Shown here one piece after another: positions 33,482-42,052 of a stretch of DNA of 64,000 nt; within the stretch, counting starts at the first letter, position 1, and every line of letters starts with the position of its first letter. The stretch spans positions 28,844 through 92,843 of the forward strand of contig NZ_FNOK01000040.1 of the NCBI RefSeq assembly GCF_900106995.1, given 5' to 3'. The notes beneath the pieces are model-generated. The model was given only the letters and a program-made list of their open reading frames with translations, ran no database searches and had not been told where the DNA came from. The position numbers and the translations under genes were made by a program. This DNA comes from Saccharopolyspora shandongensis (GTDB lineage: Bacteria > Actinomycetota > Actinomycetes > Mycobacteriales > Pseudonocardiaceae).

Positions 33482-34219
33482 TCAGTGCCCGGTGATGCGG
33501 TCGAGCCAGGACTGCCAGGCGGCACTGCGGGACTCGCGGTCCACCTCGACGCCGTAGAAGTACTGGGTCGTGCTCACCATGTGGTGCAGATCGTCGGCCA
33601 TGAAGCGGTAGAGGCCGTGCTCGGTGCGGATGCCGAGCAGCGACTCGCCGCGCAGGTCCACCACGCCCTCGATGGGTTCGAGCCCTTCCGGGGTGAGGCG
33701 CACCCGCTCGCCGAGAACCGGATCCGCGCCGAGCCGCGCGATCAGGTCCGCCCACACCGCTTCGCCGGGTCGCTCGGTGAAGCCGGTGGCGACCACGTTG
33801 GCCACCGGCAGCCCCGGGAAGTGCCGGAAGTACTCGGCGAGGTTGTTGAGGAACACGTCCCAGCCCTTGCCGAAGCCGTCGTACTCGGCCTCCCAGTCAT
33901 CGCCGCCGAAGAATCCACTTTGGACGAGCCGGAGCACGGTCGTGCCGCCCTCCTTGCCCTCGACCAGGAACTCGAGCGTCATCGGGGGTTCGCCGTCCGG
34001 GCCGGGCGCGCCGTAGACGACCCGCCTGCCCGGCTCTCGCTCCAGCACCTGGCCGGCCTGGGAGTTGCCGCCGCCGAAGTCCGCCTCGATCTCCTCGCCC
34101 GCGTGCTCGTGCGGCACGAACCAGACCGACATGCCCTCCGGGGTGGCGATCGTCTGCCAGACCTGTTCCGGGGTGGCGGCGAGCTCGATCTCCTTCGCCA
34201 GCCGCCGGCGCTCGTCCAC
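33482..34219 (-). CDS. SRPBCC (AHSA1-like) domain protein
   Basis: A 245-residue protein. The N-terminal 150 residues are a START-like/AHSA1 ligand-binding domain (EIELAATPEQVWQTIATPEGMSVWF ... GGDDWEAEYDGFGKGWDVFLNNLAEYF). The C-terminal part of about 90 residues has no clear family. It is the last gene of a three-gene minus-strand operon (HTH regulator, VOC protein, this protein), starting 5 bp after the VOC stop. AHSA1-like proteins next to ArsR-type regulators are a common pair; the ligand is unknown. Confidence 0.8.
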   Translation of the reverse strand: MDERRRLAKEIELAATPEQVWQTIATPEGMSVWFVPHEHAGEEIEADFGGGNSQAGQVLEREPGRRVVYGAPGPDGEPPMTLEFLVEGKEGGTTVLRLVQSGFFGGDDWEAEYDGFGKGWDVFLNNLAEYFRHFPGLPVANVVATGFTERPGEAVWADLIARLGADPVLGERVRLTPEGLEPIEGVVDLRGESLLGIRTEHGLYRFMADDLHHMVSTTQYFYGVEVDRESRSAAWQSWLDRITGH

Positions 34220-34224
34220 CGCGA

Positions 34225-34635
34225 TCAGCCCTGCTGGACGAGGATGATGAGGTTGCCGCAGGTGTCGTCGAACACCGCCTGCGCGCCGAAATCGGTCTTC
34301 GTCAGCTCTTGGGTGAACCTGACCCCGAGTTCCTTCATCCGCGCGTAGTCCTTCTCCAGGTCCGTGCTGCCGAGCATGGTGAACGGGATGCCCGCGTCGT
34401 AGAGCGTCTTCTTGTACACCTGCCCGGCCGGCTTGCCGTCGATCTGGATCCCGGGGTTGCCGTCCGGTTCGAGCAGCAGCTCGACGCCGTCCGGCGCGTC
34501 GGGCGAGACGACGGTCAGCCATTTGGCGTCGCCGGCCGGGATGTCGGTCTTCTTCACGAAGCCCAGCACGTCGGTGTAGAACGCCAAGGCCTTGTCCTGG
34601 TCGTCGACCAGGATGCTGGTCACCGGAACGAACAT
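34225..34635 (-). CDS. VOC-family (glyoxalase-like) protein
   Basis: A 136-residue single VOC domain: VTSILVDDQDKALAFYTDVLGFVKK at the start and QAVFDDTCGNLIILVQQ at the end, where the last metal-binding Glu of glyoxalase I is replaced by hydrophobic residues. It resembles the YckE/PhnB-like bleomycin-resistance or dioxygenase relatives. ATG 34635 follows AAGGAAAGGG at good spacing and comes 2 bp after the stop of the HTH gene. Confidence 0.8.
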   Translation of the reverse strand: MFVPVTSILVDDQDKALAFYTDVLGFVKKTDIPAGDAKWLTVVSPDAPDGVELLLEPDGNPGIQIDGKPAGQVYKKTLYDAGIPFTMLGSTDLEKDYARMKELGVRFTQELTKTDFGAQAVFDDTCGNLIILVQQG

Positions 34636-34637
34636 GA

Positions 34638-35231
34638 TCAACCCTTTCCTTCTCGTCGAACCGTCGGATGCACAGCGACCACGATCCGGTGCGCACGCCC
34701 GTCCGCAGCGGATTCGTCGTGGTATTTCGAGATCAGCGACGTCACGGCCCCGGACAGCTCCTCGGCGAACGCGGCGCGATCGGCCGCGGAGGCGAACCGG
34801 ACCTCACCGTCGATGGCGAACGTCGCGAGCCGCTTGCGGACCTTGGCCGCGCCCGCGATCAGCTCGCCCACGTCGCGCACCAGCCGCGCGGCCACCGCGA
34901 GCAGCCAGCGCGCGGACTGCCGGTCGCGGGATCGTTCGGGATCGGGCTCGACCGCCGCCAGGACGCTCGGCGAGATCACGTACGAGACTGCGGTCGCCCG
35001 CAGCACGCGCTCGGTGAAGTTGCCCTTGCGCCGCTCCTCGACCAGCTCGACCAGCCCATGCCGCTCCAGCTCGCGCAGGTGGTAGTTGACCTTCTGCCTG
35101 GTCAGCCCGACCTGCTGCGCCAGCGTAGTCGCCGAGCCGGGTTCGGACAGTTCGGCGAGCAGCCTGGCGCGCACCGGGTCCAGCGAGGCCTCGGCCGCCG
35201 CCGGATCGTCGATCATCGCCACATCGTGCAT
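34638..35231 (-). CDS. ArsR-like winged-helix regulator
   Basis: A 197-residue protein with a helix-turn-helix at about residues 25-60 (SATTLAQQVGLTRQKVNYHLRELERHGLVELVEERR). A C-terminal domain follows that resembles the ligand-binding part of HTH proteins paired with AHSA1 genes. It probably represses its own operon with the VOC and SRPBCC genes, because a perfect palindrome lies 15 bp upstream of the ATG at 35231. Confidence 0.82.
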   Translation of the reverse strand: MHDVAMIDDPAAAEASLDPVRARLLAELSEPGSATTLAQQVGLTRQKVNYHLRELERHGLVELVEERRKGNFTERVLRATAVSYVISPSVLAAVEPDPERSRDRQSARWLLAVAARLVRDVGELIAGAAKVRKRLATFAIDGEVRFASAADRAAFAEELSGAVTSLISKYHDESAADGRAHRIVVAVHPTVRREGKG

Positions 35232-35245
35232 GTCAACACCGTGGC

Positions 35246-35267
35246 ATTGACAAATTTTTTTGTCAAT
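35246..35267. promoter_or_regulatory. Palindromic operator overlapping a -35-like TTGACA
   Basis: ATTGACAAA-TTTT-TTTGTCAAT is a perfect 9-bp inverted repeat. On the minus strand its first half gives TTGACA, a consensus -35 hexamer, 35 bp ahead of the regulator's ATG. Binding by the ArsR-like protein would block the promoter. Confidence 0.75.
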
Positions 35268-35303
35268 ATGGACCGGCATGCTGACCAGCCTGGAATCGCT
35301 CAC

Positions 35304-36260
35304 CTAGACCGGGACCAGGGCGATCCAGACCTGCCCGGGCGCGAACGGGATCGGCTCGCCCGCCGGGGTGGTGAAGGCGGTGCCGACCTCAGGGGTCGGC
35401 CGGGACCAGCGGGCCTCGAACGACAGGCCGTCGCGGAGGACCAGCGCGCGCCCCTCCCCGACGGTTTCCGCGAACGGCGACACGTTCCCCACCACGTCGC
35501 GGAACGGCGAGGCGGACACCGGGACTTCCTGGAGCACCACCGTGCTCGCGCCGAGCCGTCCGCTGTCGGCAGCCGAGTACGGGCGGCCGTCCATCGACAC
35601 CAGCCATCGCCGATCACCCGGCGACCAGGTGAAACCCACGCGCGCAGCCCGGTAGGCGACCTCCTCCCGGTCGGCGGGCACGCCGCCGGGAGGGGCCGCG
35701 CCGAACAGCAGCCGGGCGTTCGGCGACCAGCCCGCGCCCGCCGGAAGCCGGGCCGGGCGCACGAAGAGGTTGTGCGGCGCCTGGCCCGGTCCCCGGAAGT
35801 ACGCGCCGGGAACGCTCGCCTGCGAGGCGTCGTTCACCGGTGCCCGCCCGATCTCCGGCAGGAGTTCCGGTGCCGCACCGGAGAACGCCAGCGTCGGATG
35901 CCCGAACTGGGGCAGCAGGCGCAGATCGGTCTGCCGGGCGCTGCGCACCGGCCCCACCACCGGCGGCAGGCCGGACGCGAAAACCGCTATCAGCCTGCTG
36001 ATTCCCGCCTCGACCGGTTCGACGAAGACGACGTCGGCCGCGCCGATCCCGGTCGGCGGGCGGGCCGGCGGCGAGTTGTCCACCTTGACCGCGAGCACCG
36101 GCGGCCCGGCCGGCGGAGGCGGCGGTGGGGGCTCAGGAGGCGGCGGCGGGGCCGGCTCGGCGATCGGCACCGGCAGCGTCCCGGTGGGCTGCAGGGCCAA
36201 CCCCCCGAGCACGACGCCCAGGACGGTGACCAGGGTTCCGAACACGCGCAACCACCACAT
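35304..36260 (-). CDS. DUF3048 (YerB-like) membrane-anchored protein
   Basis: A 318-residue protein: an N-terminal membrane helix (LRVFGTLVTVLGVVLGGLAL), a proline-rich spacer with runs of P and E (about residues 37-53), then the DUF3048 domain (VKVDNSPPARPPTGIGAADVVFVEPVEAG, VGPVRSARQTD, and the C-terminal half). There is no lipobox Cys, so it is probably a type II membrane protein with an outer-facing domain. The function of the family is unknown. The ATG is preceded by GGAGGTGCG. Confidence 0.85.
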   Translation of the reverse strand: MWWLRVFGTLVTVLGVVLGGLALQPTGTLPVPIAEPAPPPPPEPPPPPPPAGPPVLAVKVDNSPPARPPTGIGAADVVFVEPVEAGISRLIAVFASGLPPVVGPVRSARQTDLRLLPQFGHPTLAFSGAAPELLPEIGRAPVNDASQASVPGAYFRGPGQAPHNLFVRPARLPAGAGWSPNARLLFGAAPPGGVPADREEVAYRAARVGFTWSPGDRRWLVSMDGRPYSAADSGRLGASTVVLQEVPVSASPFRDVVGNVSPFAETVGEGRALVLRDGLSFEARWSRPTPEVGTAFTTPAGEPIPFAPGQVWIALVPV

Positions 36261-36285
36261 CGCACCTCCACGACGGCAGTCGTCC

Positions 36286-36316
36286 GCTGCCGGGTAGCTT
36301 CGCGCGCCCCGGCAGC
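36286..36316 (-). terminator. Hairpin after the FMN reductase gene
   Basis: GCTGCCGGG (36286-36294) and CCCGGCAGC (36308-36316) pair perfectly around 13 nt. It lies 17 bp past the stop of the minus-strand reductase gene and just upstream of the DUF3048 start. Confidence 0.5.
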
Positions 36317-36332
36317 CACGACAAGCGGCCGA

Positions 36333-36902
36333 TCAGCGGTACGGGCGCCGGATCCGGGCCTCCTTCGTCGCGCGCGCCCACCAGACGACCTGGTCCAGCA
36401 TCAGTTTCGCCGCGCCCGCCGGGCCCGTCTCGTCCTTGGGATTGCCGGACTCGTCGAAGCGGTCATAGACGCCGTGGAAGCTCACGGTTTCGCGGACGGT
36501 CACCGCGTGCAGCTCGGCGAAGACCTGGCGGAGCTGCTCGACCGCCCGCAGGCCGCCGGAAATCCCGCCGTAGGAGACGAATCCGACCGGCTTGGTCTGC
36601 CACTCCGCGCCGGCGGTGTCGATGGCGTACTTCAGCGATGCCGGGTAGCCGTGGTTGTACTCGGGGGTGATCACGACGAACGCGTCCGCGGCGGCCAGCC
36701 GGCCGGTGTACGCCGTCAGCTCCGGGGTGGGTCCGGCCGGGTGCACCGCGGGGAGTTCGAGCTCGGCCAGGTCGATGAGGTCGACGTCCAGTTCCGGGTG
36801 CTGCTCCGCCAGGCCGGCGAACCAACCGGCCACCGTCCCGGCGAAGCGACCCTCCCTGGTGCTGCCGACGATGACGCCCAGTCGCAACAGGTCTTCGGAC
36901 AT
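36333..36902 (-). CDS. NADPH-dependent FMN reductase
   Basis: A 189-residue flavodoxin-fold reductase. The phosphate-binding loop VIVGSTREGRFAGTVAGWF is at the N-terminus, followed by ITPEYNHGYPASLKYAIDTAG and VGFVSYGGISGGLRAVEQLR, as in the ArsH/SsuE/azoreductase group. It probably reduces quinones, azo compounds or flavin. ATG 36902 follows AAGGGA. The HTH or operon partner is not evident. Confidence 0.88.
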   Translation of the reverse strand: MSEDLLRLGVIVGSTREGRFAGTVAGWFAGLAEQHPELDVDLIDLAELELPAVHPAGPTPELTAYTGRLAAADAFVVITPEYNHGYPASLKYAIDTAGAEWQTKPVGFVSYGGISGGLRAVEQLRQVFAELHAVTVRETVSFHGVYDRFDESGNPKDETGPAGAAKLMLDQVVWWARATKEARIRRPYR

Positions 36903-36966
36903 TTTCGGTTTCCCTTCAGGATGACTGCCTTGCGGGACCATCCTGAAACCTCGACATTACTCGAAG

Positions 36967-37800
36967 TCAAATCTCCTTGTCCTGAGTGGACCCGTGCCGC
37001 GCCCGGAGCGCGTCGACCTCGGCGTCGCTCACTCGCACATCGAGGCCGCGCAGGACGGATTCCAGCTGGTCGACGGAGACCTTGGTGACCTCGGCGCGGC
37101 CGCCGGGGCGCTCCACCGTGAGCTCGTCGCCGACCAGGCGACGGCTGATCCCCTGGTCCAGCCGCATGACGACCAGCTTGCGGCCGAACGGCGACCGGGG
37201 ATGCGTCGAAATGAAGTGGTGCGCCACCTCGTAGTCGGTGAAGTGCTGCGGCATCTCGTCGGAGGAGTGCAGCGCTTCCCAGCCTTCCGCGGTCTCGATC
37301 TCCAGCGTCCACAGTGCACCCTCGCGGACCAGGCGGTGCTTCCAGCCGGCCTGGTCGACCAACGCCCCGTCCTCGAACGGCATCGGCGTGAACAGGTTCG
37401 CGCCGAAGCCCACGTCGGCCAGGTGGTCGGTGCCGTCGGCGCGCACCCGGAGCATCGCGTGGGTCCGGAAGCCGAACTGCCGCGGCCGGGTCCGCGCCAT
37501 CCGGCGCTCCACGTCGAACCCCAGGTTCTCCAGCGCCGCCGCGAACAGCAGCGCATGCTCGTAGCAGTAGCCGCCGCGGCCGCGCCGGACGAGCTTGTCG
37601 TTGATGACGGGCAGCGCGATCCCGGGATGCTGCCCGAGGATCACGTCGATGTTCTCGAAGGGGATGGCGCGCACGTGCGCCTCGTGCAGCGACCGCAGCG
37701 CCTCCGCCGACGGCTCGACCCGCGGGTGACCGATCCGGGCCAGGTAGGCGTCGACGTCAACGGTCTCGATCTGCCATTCGCCGTGCTCGTTCTCGCTCAT
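36967..37800 (-). CDS. nat: Arylamine N-acetyltransferase
   Basis: A 277-residue NAT enzyme with an intact Cys-His-Asp triad: C79 in RGRGGYCYEH, H114 in FRTHAM, D129 in LADVGFG. PFENIDVILG and PFGRKLVVMRLD are further family marks. It transfers acetyl groups from acetyl-CoA to arylamines and hydrazines. In mycobacteria NAT sits in a sterol catabolic cluster, but here no such genes are adjacent. ATG 37800 is chosen; an in-frame TTG lies six bases upstream. Confidence 0.9.
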   Translation of the reverse strand: MSENEHGEWQIETVDVDAYLARIGHPRVEPSAEALRSLHEAHVRAIPFENIDVILGQHPGIALPVINDKLVRRGRGGYCYEHALLFAAALENLGFDVERRMARTRPRQFGFRTHAMLRVRADGTDHLADVGFGANLFTPMPFEDGALVDQAGWKHRLVREGALWTLEIETAEGWEALHSSDEMPQHFTDYEVAHHFISTHPRSPFGRKLVVMRLDQGISRRLVGDELTVERPGGRAEVTKVSVDQLESVLRGLDVRVSDAEVDALRARHGSTQDKEI

Positions 37801-37953
37801 GCCCAAAGCCTGGCAATTCGACCGCCCTGGAGGTCAAGGCGCAGATCCGGGATTTCCGGCGCAGCGCGCGCGAATCCCGTGCCGTTGACATCGAACGCGA
37901 GCCGCAAATACGGTATATCAACCGGTGTTCGAAATACCAGACATGGAGCGGAC

Positions 37954-39489
37954 ATGCCGAACATTCCGACCCTCATCCACCTGCGCGACGAGGACGACGT
38001 TGCCATCGCCGGCGCCGACCTGGGCGCGGGCACCGAAACCAGGGTCGGCGGCGGCGCGGTCGTGCTGCGCGCGGACGCGCCGCGCGGGCACAAGGTGGCG
38101 GTGCACGACATCGCGGCGGGCAGCGCGGTGCGCCGGTACGGCCAGGTGATCGGCTTCGCCGGCCGGGACATCGCCGCCGGGGAGCACATCCACCTGCACA
38201 ACCTCGAATACCGCGAGTTCGAGCGGGCCTACGAGTTCGCCGTCGACGCCCAGCCCGAACAGCTCCTGCCCGCGGACCAGCGCGCCACCTTCCAGGGCTA
38301 CGTCCGCTCCGACGGCAAGGTCGGCACCCGCAACTACCTCGGCGTGCTCACCAGCGTCAACTGCTCGGCGACCGCGGCGAAGCTCATCGCCCAGCAGATG
38401 CGGTTCTCCGGCGTGCTGGACGACTTCCCGAACGTCGACGGCGTCGTCGCGCTCACCCACGGCACCGGCTGCGGCATGGCCCCCGACGGCGAGGGCATCG
38501 ACGTGCTGCGGCGCGTCATGCGCGGCTACCTCACGCACCCGAACTTCGCCGGCTTCCTCGTCCTCGGCCTCGGCTGCGAGGACAACCAGATCGTCAAGCT
38601 CACCGAGGACGTCGAGCTGCGCAGCGGCCTGCCGGTCGTCACCGCCACCATCCAGGAGCTCGGCGGCACCACCAAGACCGTCCGCGCGGGCGTCGGCCGG
38701 CTCACCGAGCTGCTGCCCGAGGTCGACAAGGTCGAGCGCACCGCGGTGCCGGCCAGCGAACTCGTCCTCGGCACCAACTGCGGCGGCTCGGACTCCTACT
38801 CCGGCATCACCGCCAACCCCGCGCTCGGCGCGGCGGTCGACCGGCTCGTCGCGCACGGCGGCACCGGCATCGTCGGCGAAACCCCCGAGATCTACGGCAC
38901 CGAGCACATGCTCGCCCGCCGCGCCGCCAGCCGCGAGGTCGGCGAGAAGCTCCTGGACAAGATCGCCTGGTGGCAGGACTACACCGCCAAGAACGGCGGT
39001 TCGATGGACAACAACCCGTCCCCCGGCAACAAGGCGGGCGGCCTGACGACCATCCTGGAGAAGTCGCTGGGCGCGGTCGCGAAGGGCGGCACCACGACGC
39101 TGCGCGACGTCGTCGACTACGCCGCCCCCGTCACCAGCAAGGGCTTCGTGTTCATGGACACGCCCGGCTACGACCCGGTGTCGGTGACCGGGATCGTGGC
39201 GGGTGGCGCCAACGTCGTCTGCTTCACCACCGGCCGCGGATCGGCGTTCGGCTGCTCCCCCGTCCCGAGCCTCAAGCTCGCCACCAACACCCCGCTCTAC
39301 GAGCACATGAGCGAGGACATGGACATCAACGCGGGCAGCATCATCGACGGCGAGACCAGCGTCGAGCAGCTCGGCGAGCAGATCTTCGACCACGTCCTGC
39401 GCGTCGCCTCCGGCGAGCACACCAAGAGCGAAGACCTCGGCTACGGCGAGGAGGAGTTCGTCCCCTGGCACATCGGCACCGTCATGTGA
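37954..39489 (+). CDS. UxaA-family altronate/galactarate dehydratase
   Basis: A 511-residue protein with a SAF domain (about residues 1-100) fused to the large UxaA domain. The Cys-rich or metal segments are TSVNCSATAAKL, THGTGCGM, GLGCEDNQI, LGTNCGGSD and SAFGCSPVPSLKL. UxaA-type enzymes dehydrate aldonic or aldaric acids such as altronate or galactarate to a 2-keto-3-deoxy product. The fused single-gene form is seen in many actinobacteria. ATG 37954 has GGAG 6 nt upstream. The AT-rich upstream region contains an imperfect inverted repeat (GGTATAT / AAATACC), perhaps an operator. Confidence 0.85.
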   Translation: MPNIPTLIHLRDEDDVAIAGADLGAGTETRVGGGAVVLRADAPRGHKVAVHDIAAGSAVRRYGQVIGFAGRDIAAGEHIHLHNLEYREFERAYEFAVDAQPEQLLPADQRATFQGYVRSDGKVGTRNYLGVLTSVNCSATAAKLIAQQMRFSGVLDDFPNVDGVVALTHGTGCGMAPDGEGIDVLRRVMRGYLTHPNFAGFLVLGLGCEDNQIVKLTEDVELRSGLPVVTATIQELGGTTKTVRAGVGRLTELLPEVDKVERTAVPASELVLGTNCGGSDSYSGITANPALGAAVDRLVAHGGTGIVGETPEIYGTEHMLARRAASREVGEKLLDKIAWWQDYTAKNGGSMDNNPSPGNKAGGLTTILEKSLGAVAKGGTTTLRDVVDYAAPVTSKGFVFMDTPGYDPVSVTGIVAGGANVVCFTTGRGSAFGCSPVPSLKLATNTPLYEHMSEDMDINAGSIIDGETSVEQLGEQIFDHVLRVASGEHTKSEDLGYGEEEFVPWHIGTVM

Positions 39490-39613
39490 CGGCCCCGGGT
39501 CACGTCGGGGAATTCCCGCGCCAGACTCGGGGAATCGCCCGGATGGCGTGGAGCGGCTGCGGCACCAGCATTGCGGGCAACCGAAGCAAGCCCCGCGAAT
39601 GACAGGGACTTCA

Positions 39614-40111
39614 ATGCACACCGCAACGCCGGTCCGGCAGTGCGCGCCCACCAAGTGGACCCGTCCGCTGCAGGTCACCACCGTGATCTGCGCGGTGGTG
39701 TTCACCATCGGCACGGCATTGCAGAACTTCGTCATCGTCGACCTGGCGATGCTCGAGAACACCATGCAACTGGCCGGAATGGCGCCCGAGCAGGCCGCCG
39801 AGAGCGCACCCGGGTTCCTGCTCGGCTTCCGCACCGTCGGCTGCCTCTACATCGCCGGCAACGCCATCGGCCTGCTCGCCATGCAGGGCCGGACCTGGGT
39901 CTTCTGGGCGGTGCTGGTGGTGAACCTGACGCAGGCCGCGGGTGTGGTGGCGATCCCGCCGGAGGTCTTCCAGGCCTCGGTCGAGGAGTTCGGGTTCGCC
40001 GGGGTGCTGCCGTCCGTCGTCACCGATGGCGGCGCGCTGTTGCTGGGCCTGGTGCTGCTCGGCTTCCTGATCCGCTTCCGCTCCCCGTGGGCGCAGCTCA
40101 AAACCGCCTGA
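39614..40111 (+). CDS. Small integral membrane protein, unknown function
   Basis: A 165-residue protein with about four hydrophobic helices (VTTVICAVVFTIGTALQNFV, FRTVGCLYIAGNAIGLLAM, VFWAVLVVNLTQAAGVVAI, DGGALLLGLVLLGFLI) and no clear family. The second helix follows AAESAPGFLLG. ATG 39614 is picked because CAGGGA stands at good spacing; an ATG 15 bases upstream is an alternative. It stands alone, downstream of the dehydratase by 124 bp. Confidence 0.65.
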   Translation: MHTATPVRQCAPTKWTRPLQVTTVICAVVFTIGTALQNFVIVDLAMLENTMQLAGMAPEQAAESAPGFLLGFRTVGCLYIAGNAIGLLAMQGRTWVFWAVLVVNLTQAAGVVAIPPEVFQASVEEFGFAGVLPSVVTDGGALLLGLVLLGFLIRFRSPWAQLKTA

Positions 40112-40177
40112 TCAGCGGCACCGCGTCGCACGGTTGGGCCTTACTCGATGCGCCGCGCGCTGGCTAGATTCGAAAAC

Positions 40178-40936
40178 ATGAGCGAATTACCGCAGGCGGG
40201 TGGTCGCGAGCACGAGTACTGGTTCGACAGCGACTACGCCCAGTTGATCGAAGCGTTGCGGCAGGGAGACGACCTGGCCGACATCGCCGCGGAGTTGCAG
40301 CGCAGCGTGCGCGCGGTCGAAGGCCGGCTCAGGTACCTGATCCCCACCGATGCCGTGCGGGGCGCGCGGGCCAGGGAGGACTGGCTGCGCGCGAAGCTCG
40401 CCGAAGAGCCCGACTACGACTGGCGCGCCGTCGCGCTGCGGAACTACGCCGCCGAGGAACGGCGGTACTGGGCCGCGACCGACGAGCGCGAGCTCATCGC
40501 GGGCTGGCGGCGGCGAACGTTCCTGCCGGCGCTCGCAGAAGGGCTGCGCGCCTCGGACTTCCAGGTCGCGCGGCACCTCTGCCGCCTCGGCCTGGCGGCC
40601 TCGGTGACGGACGTCGTCGAGCACCTCGGCGCCGCGCCCGGCAGCACCACGGAGATCCGCGCCCGGATGCACGCCGACCGGGCCGCGGCGGCGGTGTGGG
40701 TGCTCGTGGTGGACGGCGCGGGCACCCGGATTCCGCTGTTCGACGGGCAACGGCGGCACATCTCGCTGCACGCCGGCTTCGACGACGCGCAGCGGCGCCT
40801 GGATCAGCTGCTCCGCCAGGCCGGCCGCCACCACCGCGACGAACTCCGCTGGAGCCTCGCCGAACGCACCATCGGCGAGGACGCGCACGGGGCCACCCAC
40901 CACGACCTGACCCCGCCGCCCGCGGTGGCCGGCTGA
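40178..40936 (+). CDS. Hypothetical protein with SANT/helix-turn-helix-like segments
   Basis: A 252-residue protein. The N-terminal part (YAQLIEALRQGDDLADIAAELQRSVRAVEGRLRYLIP, about residues 15-52) reads like a Myb/SANT- or GcrA-type helix-turn-helix. The middle repeats a related W- and R-rich pattern (ERELIAGWRRRTFLPALAEGLRASDFQVARHLCRLGL). The last 90 residues contain a mixed domain of unknown type. DNA binding is inferred only from the helix pattern. No neighbour indicates a function. Confidence 0.6.
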   Translation: MSELPQAGGREHEYWFDSDYAQLIEALRQGDDLADIAAELQRSVRAVEGRLRYLIPTDAVRGARAREDWLRAKLAEEPDYDWRAVALRNYAAEERRYWAATDERELIAGWRRRTFLPALAEGLRASDFQVARHLCRLGLAASVTDVVEHLGAAPGSTTEIRARMHADRAAAAVWVLVVDGAGTRIPLFDGQRRHISLHAGFDDAQRRLDQLLRQAGRHHRDELRWSLAERTIGEDAHGATHHDLTPPPAVAG

Positions 40937-40940
40937 CGGC

Positions 40941-41279
40941 TCAGGCCAGCAGGTGGGGGCACTCGTCGGGTTCGCCGAGCGGACCGGGCCAGTCGAGGGA
41001 GTGCCAGAAGCCCAGCGCCTCGGTACTGCGTTCGATCGGCGCAGTGCTCCACCGGTAGTCCGGCCAGGTGCGCCGCAGGAGGTCGATCGCGATCGTGGCC
41101 AGGCCCCGCCGCCGGCAGCGCCGGTCGATGCGGATGTACTCCACGACCGCGACCCGGCAGCCGTGGCAGATCCGGAGTTCCAGGTCGCCGACGACGAGCC
41201 CGTCCAGGCGGATCTCGACGCCCGGCGGACCGGTGGGCAGCAGCGCCGGCACGGCGGCCAGCTCAAGATCCCCGACCAT
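40941..41279 (-). CDS. Short GNAT-like acetyltransferase
   Basis: A 112-residue protein that looks like a minimal GNAT domain: IRLDGLVVGDLELRICHGCRVAVVEYIRID, then the acetyl-CoA loop RRCRRRGLATIAIDLLRRTW, and a C-terminal STEALGFWHSLDWPG. It starts at ATG 41279 without a convincing ribosome binding site, and the coding potential is clear only over the central region. It converges with the gene at 40178, 4 bp away. Confidence 0.6.
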   Translation of the reverse strand: MVGDLELAAVPALLPTGPPGVEIRLDGLVVGDLELRICHGCRVAVVEYIRIDRRCRRRGLATIAIDLLRRTWPDYRWSTAPIERSTEALGFWHSLDWPGPLGEPDECPHLLA

Positions 41280-41374
41280 GTGATCAGGATGTGCGGTCCA
41301 CGCCCGTTTGTCTCGCCGAACCCGGATTCCGGCGGAAGTCGGCGCCCCGAAGCCGTGCCACCTGGTCACGTGGT

Positions 41375-41418
41375 CCGTGAGTACTTCGTGTCGCTATGGC
41401 AACCAAAAGTGCGCACGG
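41375..41418. repeat. Palindromic intergenic element with GCTATGGC centre
   Basis: CCGTGAGTACTT and AAAAGTGCGCACGG form an imperfect inverted repeat around GTCGCTATGGCAACC. The centre is the reverse complement of the GCCATAGC centre at 33404, and the ends match the GTGAG family. It lies between the GNAT and Lrp genes. Confidence 0.55.
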
Positions 41419-41443
41419 GCACTGACCCGCGGAGACGTTCCGC

Positions 41444-41893
41444 TCAGCGGCGGCCGCGTTCCCAGGAATCCAGCGCGATCAGCGTCTTGGTGCTGGTGAC
41501 CCGGTGGCTCCGGCGGATCTCGTCGATGGTGCGCTGCAGGTGCGCCATGTCCCGGACCCGCAGCCACACCAGCGCATCCGGGTCGCCCGCGATCGTGAAC
41601 ACCGCCTGCGCCTCGGGCATCCGGGTCGTCGTCTGGATGATCTCGTCCACGCCGCTGGTGCCCAGGAACCGCAGCTCGATGAACGCCTCGACGGCCCAGC
41701 CGAGCTTCGCGTGATCCACCTGCACCGTGTACCCGCGGATCACGCCGGCCTCCTCCAGCCGGTCGATCCGCCGCTTCACGGCGGCCGTCGACAACGTCAC
41801 CCGGCTGGCGATGTCCGACAGCGTCCGCCGCGCGTCCTCGCGCAGCAGCGCCAGGATTTCGTGATCTGTCGCGTCGAGCGTTGGGTCGGCCAT
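41444..41893 (-). CDS. Lrp/AsnC-family transcriptional regulator
   Basis: A 149-residue Lrp/AsnC protein: N-terminal HTH (TDHEILALLREDARRTLSDIASRVTLSTAAVKRRIDRLEEAGVI) and the RAM effector domain (AFIELRFLGTSGVDEIIQ ... AVFTIAGDPDALVWLRV). It is divergent from the large ferredoxin oxidoreductase gene with only 159 bp between the starts, so it probably controls amino-acid/2-oxoacid breakdown by that enzyme in response to an amino acid. Confidence 0.9.
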   Translation of the reverse strand: MADPTLDATDHEILALLREDARRTLSDIASRVTLSTAAVKRRIDRLEEAGVIRGYTVQVDHAKLGWAVEAFIELRFLGTSGVDEIIQTTTRMPEAQAVFTIAGDPDALVWLRVRDMAHLQRTIDEIRRSHRVTSTKTLIALDSWERGRR

Positions 41894-41906
41894 GGATCGC
41901 GATGTT

Positions 41907-41954
41907 ACGCAAAATTCGGGCGTCTTACGGCATCTGTACTACCGAAGTTTGCGT
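41907..41954. promoter_or_regulatory. Putative Lrp operator
   Basis: ACGCAAAATTCGG (41907-41919) and CCGAAGTTTGCGT (41942-41954) form a 13-bp inverted repeat with one mismatch, 22 bp apart, in the divergent Lrp/oxidoreductase promoter region. The spacing suits a wrapped Lrp oligomer. Confidence 0.6.
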
Positions 41955-42052
41955 GCTTCCCGCAGTTTCGGGTCTCGGTGTTGTGCACCACACCGCGCAT
42001 CCGCTGAAGTGTCGGCGATCACGATCCGCGTGCCCGACCGAGGGAGTTCGAC

